Shown: one piece after another, positions 57,693 to 64,000 of the stretch
Layout: every line of letters begins with the position of its first letter
Position numbering within the stretch: position 1 is the stretch's first letter
Assembly: GCF_016055185.1 (NCBI RefSeq)
Contig: NZ_JAECVR010000005.1
Span: 124,001 to 188,000, forward strand
Direction of reading: 5' to 3'
Source: Paenactinomyces guangxiensis
Lineage (GTDB): Bacteria > Bacillota > Bacilli > Thermoactinomycetales > Thermoactinomycetaceae
Length of the DNA stretch: 64,000 bases
The notes under the pieces: generated by a model
What the model was told of the DNA's origin: nothing
What the model saw: only the letters and a program-made list of their open reading frames with translations
Database searches by the model: none
Program-made: the position numbers and the translations under genes

Positions 57693-60600
57693 TCAGCTGA
57701 TATACAGGTTTTTATTGATCGTACGGACGATTTGATCGATGGAATCGCCAAATGCTCTTTTTAATGCCTGGTATCCCCCAGCGCTTTTAAAGGGTTCTTC
57801 TGTGAACGCCTTTTGCGGATTCGGGTCCAGGACAGGCATTTGCAACAGTTGCTTTTCGATTCGTTCCAGCCACTGCCGCTGGCGCGGTGTCCAGTCATTC
57901 ATCGCATATACTTTTCTCATCGCCCGTTTGATTCGGGTCTCCTGATCTACCAGGGCATCCCCGAGCGCGGCCTGACGGATAAAGCTGATCAGATCGGCGG
58001 CGATCTCCTCTTTTTTCGTTTGCTTCCAGGCTGTTTGCAGGTGGGTTTGCTTAAATCCTTTCATCTCCAGTATGCGAACCAGCTCGCGCAAATCTTCCCG
58101 TGTCAGATCCTGGGGTCGGGTGCAGACCACTTGCAGGGCGGCCACTTTATTCATATTTTCCTTGATATAGCGCCGGAAGCCTTCCAGATAATCTTCCGGG
58201 CGTTCGTTTCCGTTCCCAAATCCTCTCGTCACTTCCCGGATGTGGTCTTTTTGCTTGGAGATATATATTTTTCTGGGCTCCAATCTTAGTTGTTCAATAA
58301 ATTCGATCAGGCTGGCATCCTCTTTGATCCTGGAGAGCGGCCTGTTTTTCAGCGATTTGATCCACTGATCCACACTTTTTCCTTTGGACATCTCTTTAAA
58401 TTCCTGCTTTTTCTCGTCCGTGAACCGTTGTTTTAACCGTTGTAACTTGCCGATGAGCTGCCTCCGTTGAAATTCCCGCTCTGCTTTGGTCCGGGCAGAA
58501 GTAAATGCATCATAAATTTCCCGCAACGATTGCTGTGTCTTTTTCACAAGGGGCTTCATGTCAGAATAAGATTCCAGCTTGTCGTAAATCCCAACCGCAT
58601 CATAAATGCGGAAACAGGTTTTGCCGATTTCGGGACAGAGACGGGTGGCCCGTCCCAGCATTTGCTCGTATAAAATGCGGGAACGCACCTGGCGCATAAA
58701 GACCAGATTGCTGATCGCCGGGATATCAATTCCGGTGGTCAGCAGATCAACCGTGACCACAATGTTGGGCAGACGCTCATTTTTAAAGCGCTTAATGGCA
58801 TTTGACGGTTGATAGATTTTGCGGGTGATTTTCATGATCGCGTCATCTTCAATTTCGTCGCCGTTTTTTTGATAAGCCTCCTTCAGAAGGCGCACCACCA
58901 TGTCAGCATGCCGGTCATTGACCGCGAAGATCAAGGTTTTTTCTTTGCCGTGGGGATCGATATAATCTGTTAACCGCTCCAGGATCACCCTGTTAAAAGA
59001 TTCCGTAATCACTTTTTTGTTAAACTGTTCCACATCAAAGGAAAGGGTGTCTTTCAGCTTTTCTTTGCGAATTTGTTCGGTCCGGGTATCCAGATACTTT
59101 ACCTTTTTCCCTTTTTCCAGCTTAATCCCCAACTGTTGTAATTCAGTCTGGAAACGATACGGAACCTCGTGATCAACTAGGTATCCGTCCAGCACCGCTT
59201 CACTGTAGGAGTATTCAAAAATGGGATGGCCAAAGATTTCAATCGTATGCAGGGCGGGGGTCGCGGTCAGTCCCAGGACAGCCGCATCAAAATATTCGAC
59301 CACCCGGCGGTATTGATTGATATAATCTTGCTGATCGCGAAACAGGATTTCCTCTTCTGTCATCTCCCGGTCATGGGTATAGCCGCGGTGTGCCTCATCC
59401 ACAATGATAAAATCATACTGCCCCACCGAGGGAGGTTGACCCTCCTGGTAAAAAAGCCGTCGTACCATGCCCTGTACAGTGGCAATGTGCACTTTTGTTT
59501 CCGGAGCGGGTGTCACATCGTCGAGGGACTTTACATCATAAATCTCGGAAAAGAGCAAATCCTTAATTTTCATCTCTTTCAGGGCATCTTCCGTTTGCTG
59601 CCCCAGTGCATTCCGGTCTACGAGGAACAGGATGCGCCGGCACATTTTTGCTTTCAAAAGCCGGTACATCAGGGCGATTGACATTCGGGTCTTGCCGGTT
59701 CCTGTCGCCATCGCGACCAGCATTTTCCGTTCGCCTTTCGTGATCGCTTTTTCCACAGCCAGAACCGCTTCTTTCTGATAGTCCCGCAGGCCAAAGCAGT
59801 CAATCTCTTCTTCGTCCAGTTTCCTGGCCGCTTCGTCCGTATTTTGTGCAAGTAATGCTTTTAAATCATCAGGAGAATGCCAGCTTTCAAGCGCGCGGGA
59901 GTGCCGGGTCGGCCTTCTGGAGTCCCAGAACCAGATGCCTGATGATTCCTCAAATTGCCTGAGGTACGGGCGGCCATTGGTGGCATATAAAAAGGGAACT
60001 TTGTATTCGCCTGTGGTGGAGGTAATGATTTCATCTTCATGCTGAACCACATGGCGGGCATAGGTTTTGGTCTGGCTGTCGAGAACAGAGGGGACATTTT
60101 GATAGATGGATTTTGCTTCGATCAGGCCGACCAGCTGCATCCCGATAAATAATGCGTAATCGGCCCGCCCGCCTTGAACCGGCCATTCGGCAATGGCGAT
60201 GTTTCTGTTTTTTTGCGGTCTTGTCCCATTTTGATAAGTAAGATTTTTCGTATCGGCTTCCCAGCCCGCTTCACGCAATTTTGCATCAATCACTGTCCGG
60301 GTTTCAGCTTCAGACAATCGCAACTGCTGTATAAAATGCTGTGACACCCGCGCCCGTATCTTTCGTTCTTCCTCTGTGGTCTGTTCCGCTTGTTCACGGG
60401 ATAACTGTAACTCCCGCTCAAGGAGCTCAATCATCTCTTTGGGTGTCAATTCACGTTCAATCTCGCCAACAGGTTCCGGAACACGATACACAGGGGGCTT
60501 AAAGCGGTGATCCATGTATACTTTCATATACCATACCGCCAGGCGAAAAGCGATGGGCAGCAATGATTTGGCATCCTCAACCGTGCCGAATGTCGCTTCA

Positions 60601-60878
60601 TGAACCGCCCCGTTTCCTTCCAGACGTAAGGTGTTAAACAGGTTATACAGCTCTTTGTTCAGGTATCCTTCTTTCTCCAGATAGCGAAGCCGCCTGTGTT
60701 GAGTCGGCTGTTCATTCAGCTTTTCTTTAGCAATAATCATTTTGGCCATGGTTTCTCCAAACTGTCGCAGCTTTGTAATGGATGTATTGGGGTCCGTATA
60801 AAGATACTTCTCTGCAAAATACCCTAAACGGTACAAAACTTCCGATTTCTCCTGAAGAAACCAAAAGTTGCTTTTCAA
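57693..60878 (-). CDS. hsdR: Type I restriction enzyme endonuclease/translocase subunit
   Basis: The 1061-residue HsdR has an N-terminal DUF4145-like region (about 1-130), a coiled segment, and a PD-(D/E)xK nuclease site (GGRADYALF at 238-240; LIEAK at 254-256). A superfamily 2 translocase follows with Walker A ATGTGKTRMS near 395, DEAH in IIVDEAHRGYTHDR, GLTATPALHT and a late helicase motif QMLGRATRLCPE, then a C-terminal domain. It starts at TTG 60878 after AGGTGATGTGA. It is first in the order hsdR-hsdM-hsdS; hsdM starts 136 bases later. Confidence 0.94.
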   Translation of the reverse strand: MKSNFWFLQEKSEVLYRLGYFAEKYLYTDPNTSITKLRQFGETMAKMIIAKEKLNEQPTQHRRLRYLEKEGYLNKELYNLFNTLRLEGNGAVHEATFGTVEDAKSLLPIAFRLAVWYMKVYMDHRFKPPVYRVPEPVGEIERELTPKEMIELLERELQLSREQAEQTTEEERKIRARVSQHFIQQLRLSEAETRTVIDAKLREAGWEADTKNLTYQNGTRPQKNRNIAIAEWPVQGGRADYALFIGMQLVGLIEAKSIYQNVPSVLDSQTKTYARHVVQHEDEIITSTTGEYKVPFLYATNGRPYLRQFEESSGIWFWDSRRPTRHSRALESWHSPDDLKALLAQNTDEAARKLDEEEIDCFGLRDYQKEAVLAVEKAITKGERKMLVAMATGTGKTRMSIALMYRLLKAKMCRRILFLVDRNALGQQTEDALKEMKIKDLLFSEIYDVKSLDDVTPAPETKVHIATVQGMVRRLFYQEGQPPSVGQYDFIIVDEAHRGYTHDREMTEEEILFRDQQDYINQYRRVVEYFDAAVLGLTATPALHTIEIFGHPIFEYSYSEAVLDGYLVDHEVPYRFQTELQQLGIKLEKGKKVKYLDTRTEQIRKEKLKDTLSFDVEQFNKKVITESFNRVILERLTDYIDPHGKEKTLIFAVNDRHADMVVRLLKEAYQKNGDEIEDDAIMKITRKIYQPSNAIKRFKNERLPNIVVTVDLLTTGIDIPAISNLVFMRQVRSRILYEQMLGRATRLCPEIGKTCFRIYDAVGIYDKLESYSDMKPLVKKTQQSLREIYDAFTSARTKAEREFQRRQLIGKLQRLKQRFTDEKKQEFKEMSKGKSVDQWIKSLKNRPLSRIKEDASLIEFIEQLRLEPRKIYISKQKDHIREVTRGFGNGNERPEDYLEGFRRYIKENMNKVAALQVVCTRPQDLTREDLRELVRILEMKGFKQTHLQTAWKQTKKEEIAADLISFIRQAALGDALVDQETRIKRAMRKVYAMNDWTPRQRQWLERIEKQLLQMPVLDPNPQKAFTEEPFKSAGGYQALKRAFGDSIDQIVRTINKNLYIS

Positions 60879-61266
60879 TCACATCACCTGTTTCTGGGAT
60901 GATTAGCTAAAAATATTTGAAAATGAAGGATGGCAAAACTTTCTGTCTAACCAGGAATCTAATATCTATTACGTTCACAATAGAATACAAATAAAACTGA
61001 ACAATAAAATTATACAGTAAACGATTGTTTGAAAACACCCTGTAAATGTTATTTTTTACATGATTCAGTTGTTTGGGGGTCATTTGTTTAACTTTTTAAG
61101 AGTACTAGAAGGAGCTATTCTGCCAATTATACCCATATCCCTCCCGGTGTCATATATAAGTTGTATAATAGAAGTAGCAGGCAAATCTATCAAATGGTTG
61201 TGTCTCTGGATTGCTGCTACAAATGATATACTATCGATTCACAGCATGATACCTGGAGGGATTCAG
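60879..61266. other. Divergent intergenic region between hsdR and yugP
   Basis: AT-rich, with an in-frame extension of yugP that has no ribosome binding site and is not believed coding. TTGTATAATAG near 61153-61163 provides a TATAAT for yugP without a clear -35. Nothing else was recognised. Confidence 0.5.
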
Positions 61267-61947
61267 ATGACTGCGATTTTGTTTGTCGTCTCTCTTTTGG
61301 CCTTTGGTCTGACCATTTGGGCCCAATTGAAAGTGAGAGGGAGTTTTAACCGGTGGTCAAATCAAGCCGCTTATTCCGGATTGACCGGGGCGGAAGTGGC
61401 CCGTTATATCCTTGACCGGAATGGATTGAGCCATGTACCGGTGGAATGGGCCCGCGGTGAGTTGACAGACCATTATGATCCCGTTCACCGGGTGGTCCGG
61501 CTGTCTGACCGGGTGTACCACGGCCATTCCATTGCCGCTGTTTCGGTAGCTGCACATGAATGCGGACACGCATTGCAACATAAAGAATCTTATGGCGCAC
61601 TGGTTCTTCGTCACCGCATGTTTCCGCTGGCTAACTTCACATCGGGAATTGCTCCCTTTTTGCTTCTGGGAGGACTTCTGTTTCATATGACGGGGTTACT
61701 TGCACTGGGAATTTTGTTTTTCGCGGTCGCCGTCGGATTTCAACTGGTGACATTGCCGGTTGAGTTTAATGCCAGCAGCCGCGCCCGGCAAATACTGGTC
61801 AGGGACGGATTGATCAGAAATAACGAAGAATACGGTGTCAAAAAAGTTCTCAACGCCGCCGCACTCACTTATGTTGCATCCGCTTTATATGCGGTGGTTG
61901 AGTTGTTGCGCTTTATTTTTGTGTTTCTCGCTGCAAACGAAGATTAA
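61267..61947 (+). CDS. yugP: YugP-type membrane zinc metallopeptidase
   Basis: The 226-residue protein of the Zn_peptidase_2 (YugP) family has a first membrane helix (AILFVVSLLAFGLTIWAQLK), the signature LTGAEVARYILDRNGLSHV, the zinc motif HECGH in VAAHECGHALQH and three further hydrophobic helices. The region LPVEFNASSRARQIL includes the usual third zinc ligand Glu. ATG 61267 follows CTGGAGGGATTCAG. It is common in Bacillales; the physiological substrate is unknown. It ends before its own terminator. Confidence 0.9.
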   Translation: MTAILFVVSLLAFGLTIWAQLKVRGSFNRWSNQAAYSGLTGAEVARYILDRNGLSHVPVEWARGELTDHYDPVHRVVRLSDRVYHGHSIAAVSVAAHECGHALQHKESYGALVLRHRMFPLANFTSGIAPFLLLGGLLFHMTGLLALGILFFAVAVGFQLVTLPVEFNASSRARQILVRDGLIRNNEEYGVKKVLNAAALTYVASALYAVVELLRFIFVFLAANED

Positions 61948-61977
61948 TCAGATAAATTTTATATTTGTAAAGAGAAA

Positions 61978-62013
61978 AAGCTTAATGATCTTTTGCGGTC
62001 ATTAAGCTTTTTT
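61978..62013 (+). terminator. Intrinsic terminator of yugP
   Basis: AAGCTTAATGA pairs with TCATTAAGCTT over a 12-base loop, followed by TTTTT. Confidence 0.88.
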
Positions 62014-62115
62014 ATCCATTTATTCATTGATTATCTTTACATATCTGACACATTCAAAAAATGTGACAGCCGTTACAATAGAGTTAGTTGTTAATCCAAT
62101 CATGGAGGATCATTA

Positions 62116-63051
62116 ATGGTGTTTAAGAAATTTATGGCCCAATTGGGAAAAGGTGCGGCACAGGTAGATCTCGTACTGGACAAGGAAGAGTATACTCTGG
62201 GTGAACAGGTGAACGGAGAGTTGTTGATTCAGGGGGGAACGGTGGAACAGGACATTAATAAAATTGACATTGATTTATTCATGAGTGCTCATGTGGGGGA
62301 ACAAGAACATTCTGTGTTGATTCACCGGTTTGAGTTTCATGACTCTTTTAAGATTCAGCCTTCCGAACGAAAAACACTTCCGTTTTCCTACCAGCTTCCT
62401 AAAAATCTCCTGCTGTCCGGTTATTCTGTTTCCTATTACTTTATCACTCATTTGGATATTGCGGCAGGAGTTGATTCTACAGACCGTGATCCCATTATCG
62501 TCATTCCTCCCGGCCGTTTTCAAAATGTATTAACGGCTCTGGGGCAGCTCGGATTCCGTGAAAAATATGGCTCCCGTTCGTTTGACGGCCATTTGCAGGA
62601 GTTTGAATTTACGCCGACATCCTTTCTGAAAGATGAAGTGAAAGAAGTGGAATTTGTTGCGGCTCTGGAGGATGAGGGAATCCACTTATTGCTGGAAGTG
62701 GATCTGGCTTCCCCTGCAGGAGAGAAAGAGGTTAAACGGGAGGTCTGGTTGGAAAATCAATTGCTTGACGATCCGGATCAACTGCTTGCCCATATCCGGC
62801 AAATCTTAACGGAGGCTGTTCAAAATCCGGGCATCTGCTTTTATGACAAAAAGCGTTTCTATCATAAAATGTCCGGCTTAACGGGCGCCATCGGTGCCTT
62901 TGCCGCCGGGCTCATTGCTGCTGAAGTCTTTGAGGAAGCACTGGAAGAGGTTTTTGAGGATGGCGGGTCTGATCAAGAACTGTTCGATTTTGAAGAAGAG
63001 GAAGACGGAGGATTTTTTGACGATCTTTTCGGCGGGGATGAAGATGTCTGA
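62116..63051 (+). CDS. spo0M: Sporulation-control protein Spo0M
   Basis: The 311-residue protein has the arrestin-like beta-sandwich of Spo0M: VDLVLDKEEYTLGEQVNGEL, then LPFSYQLPKNLLLSG and DSTDRDPIIVIPP. The C-terminal tail is very acidic (FDFEEEEDGGFFDDLFGG). It also has a Gly/Ala-rich hydrophobic stretch near residue 255 (GAIGAFAAGLIAAEVFEEAL) before the tail. Spo0M affects sporulation and cell-envelope stress in Bacillus; its mechanism is unsettled. The start follows ATGGAGGATCATTA. The length exceeds the ~258 of Bacillus subtilis Spo0M because of the C-terminal extension. Confidence 0.87.
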   Translation: MVFKKFMAQLGKGAAQVDLVLDKEEYTLGEQVNGELLIQGGTVEQDINKIDIDLFMSAHVGEQEHSVLIHRFEFHDSFKIQPSERKTLPFSYQLPKNLLLSGYSVSYYFITHLDIAAGVDSTDRDPIIVIPPGRFQNVLTALGQLGFREKYGSRSFDGHLQEFEFTPTSFLKDEVKEVEFVAALEDEGIHLLLEVDLASPAGEKEVKREVWLENQLLDDPDQLLAHIRQILTEAVQNPGICFYDKKRFYHKMSGLTGAIGAFAAGLIAAEVFEEALEEVFEDGGSDQELFDFEEEEDGGFFDDLFGGDEDV

Positions 63052-63060
63052 TATCTGAAA

Positions 63061-63104
63061 AAAACGAGGAGGAAGCTGACACTGGCTTCACCCTCGTTTT
63101 TTTG
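63061..63104 (+). terminator. Intrinsic terminator of spo0M
   Basis: AAAACGAGG and inner GAAGC pair with GCTTC and CCTCGTTTT, then TTTGGG, right after the spo0M stop. Confidence 0.85.
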
Positions 63105-63182
63105 GGTGTCAAGAAGTTAAATGAAGTCTGATGACATGAATGCAACGGGGGCAGAAATTCCTTTATCAGACTGCTGCAGAAA

Positions 63183-64000
63183 CTAGTGTATATATTCATT
63201 AACTTGGGATTCAACATATGAAGAAACAGACCCGGTCCCACCTAAAATGTATATGACGTTGATGCTATTTTTATTCGTATTTAAATAGCTTTGTACGTTT
63301 GCATCCAGTTGATTTGCCGGAGTTAACAGTAAGGGTGTGGGTACAGAAGCTAAAGACGATGCGAAAGGTCCGCCAGATAAAGCATCAGGGAAGTTTGTCC
63401 CGTTTGCAAAGACCAGGAAACCAGGATCCATTGCAAAATAGTTAGCCAGATTAACATTTACCTGGTATCGGTTTTGGCCGTCAATTCTGGACACATTACC
63501 TCCTAAACGGGTTAGCTGGTACGCAATATCATTTGATACGGACCCGGTCCCGCCTACAATAATGAAATTTTTAATTTGCGGATGGTCTTGAAGAAATTGA
63601 TTTATTTCGGTTGGCAGACTCGTATTTGTAACAAGCAAAGTAGGTATTAATGCTTTGCTGGAAATACTTGAAGCTGACAGAGCATCTGAAAAGATTATCC
63701 CATTTGTAATAATGGCTGTATCTGATGTCTCAGCCCCCAACAAATCAAACAGTTTTTTTGCAATCCCGGCAGAGACAGCAAAACGGTTCGGGCCATCAAT
63801 TCTTTCAATTTGCTGCACTCCAAGATTGGATAACTTTCTTTCCACATTGCCTGATACAGACCCGGTTCCACCCAATATAATGGCTTTTTCCGGCTTGCGA
63901 CGTTGAAGTTCCTGGATCACGTTTGATGATAGTTCCGCAGATTGCGTTAACAGAACGGGAGCATTAAACAAACCGGATATACTGCCTCCGGATAAAGCAT
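63183..64000 (-). CDS. Cell-wall-binding repeat (CWB2) protein, 5' end beyond window
   Basis: The frame continues upstream past base 64000 (ALSGGSISG precedes the first internal TTG), so only the C-terminal 272 residues are visible. They comprise nearly three CWB2 repeats, each with a glycine-rich IILGGTGSVSGNVERKL-type segment, an R-I/V-D-G-x-N-R motif (RIDGPNRFAVS; RIDGQNRYQVN) and an FxDALS motif (FSDALSASSI; FPDALSGGPF). CWB2 triplets bind surface polysaccharide and anchor S-layer or secreted enzymes. Here they form the protein's C-terminus, so the functional domain must be N-terminal and lies outside. Confidence 0.9.
   Translation of the reverse strand, partial: ALSGGSISGLFNAPVLLTQSAELSSNVIQELQRRKPEKAIILGGTGSVSGNVERKLSNLGVQQIERIDGPNRFAVSAGIAKKLFDLLGAETSDTAIITNGIIFSDALSASSISSKALIPTLLVTNTSLPTEINQFLQDHPQIKNFIIVGGTGSVSNDIAYQLTRLGGNVSRIDGQNRYQVNVNLANYFAMDPGFLVFANGTNFPDALSGGPFASSLASVPTPLLLTPANQLDANVQSYLNTNKNSINVIYILGGTGSVSSYVESQVNEYIH

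Noticed and set aside
61060..61266. Hydrophobic N-terminal extension of YugP
   Set aside because: There is no ribosome binding site, and the YugP family starts at the ATG of 61267.

Overview
The window reads as a chromosomal segment of a spore-forming, low-to-mid GC Bacillota of the order Bacillales, possibly a thermophilic Thermoactinomycetaceae-like lineage (the order is well supported, the family is a guess). Evidence: spo0F, spo0M, a gerA-type germination operon, AGGAGG-type ribosome binding sites, S-box, FMN-type and guanidine-I riboswitch signals, FapR and FadR type operators, and the gene order fadF ... acd - rpoE - pyrG ... spo0F - fbaA - tal - murAB - glpX - rho - rpmE, which from memory is the Bacillus backbone order. 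Catabolic, toxin and restriction cassettes interrupt that backbone.

Bases 1-3440 hold the end of a lysine fermentation cluster: a MutS-like ATPase and the two subunits of lysine 5,6-aminomutase. Two later enzymes of the same pathway, kal and kce, lie 34 kb away between spo0F and fbaA. Bases 3489-5811 are a wrecked gerA-type operon in which all three genes are broken. fadF (6163) has a FadR-type operator. A repeat element follows, then a FapR-boxed fabH paralogue, a frameshifted beta-helix/AAA+ gene, a decayed Doc toxin module, and a guanidine-I riboswitch driving the ykkCD exporter pair.

Bases 13658-19912 carry a phosphopantetheinyl transferase and a divergent sigma-54 activator facing an operon of aldehyde dehydrogenase, AttM/BlcC-like lactonase and iron alcohol dehydrogenase. 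The operon has a textbook -24/-12 promoter and palindromic upstream sites, and its content matches gamma-butyrolactone catabolism. Bases 20234-29892 form an acyl-CoA locus: thiolase, hydroxybutyryl-CoA dehydrogenase, two acyl-CoA dehydrogenases, MeaB, a TetR regulator and the fused isobutyryl-CoA mutase IcmF. Together with the lysine enzymes these would handle acetoacetyl-, butyryl- and isobutyryl-CoA.

Bases 29953-47091 are mostly housekeeping: rpoE; pyrG with a GGGC attenuator; ribU with a divergent FMN riboswitch; a COX4-like subunit; panE; ferredoxin; spo0F; kal/kce; fbaA; tal; murAB; glpX; rho; a LysM-M23 hydrolase; rpmE; and SAM-riboswitch metY. From 47106 on the content is accessory. 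It includes a secreted polymorphic toxin with a C-terminal AHH nuclease domain and two putative immunity genes, preceded by an unusual leader (promoter with palindromic spacer, intrinsic terminator, 118-nt multi-stem structure). It also holds an HTH-TPR regulator, a membrane-anchored Nudix-like protein and a type I restriction system. The window closes with yugP, spo0M and a truncated cell-wall-binding repeat protein.

The most unusual signals are a dispersed inverted-repeat element whose two long copies show compensatory changes in an internal stem (8370, 23590, with a solo remnant at 33242), the structured toxin leader (50546-50812), and the sigma-54-controlled lactone operon. No tRNA, rRNA, CRISPR array or complete insertion sequence was seen.
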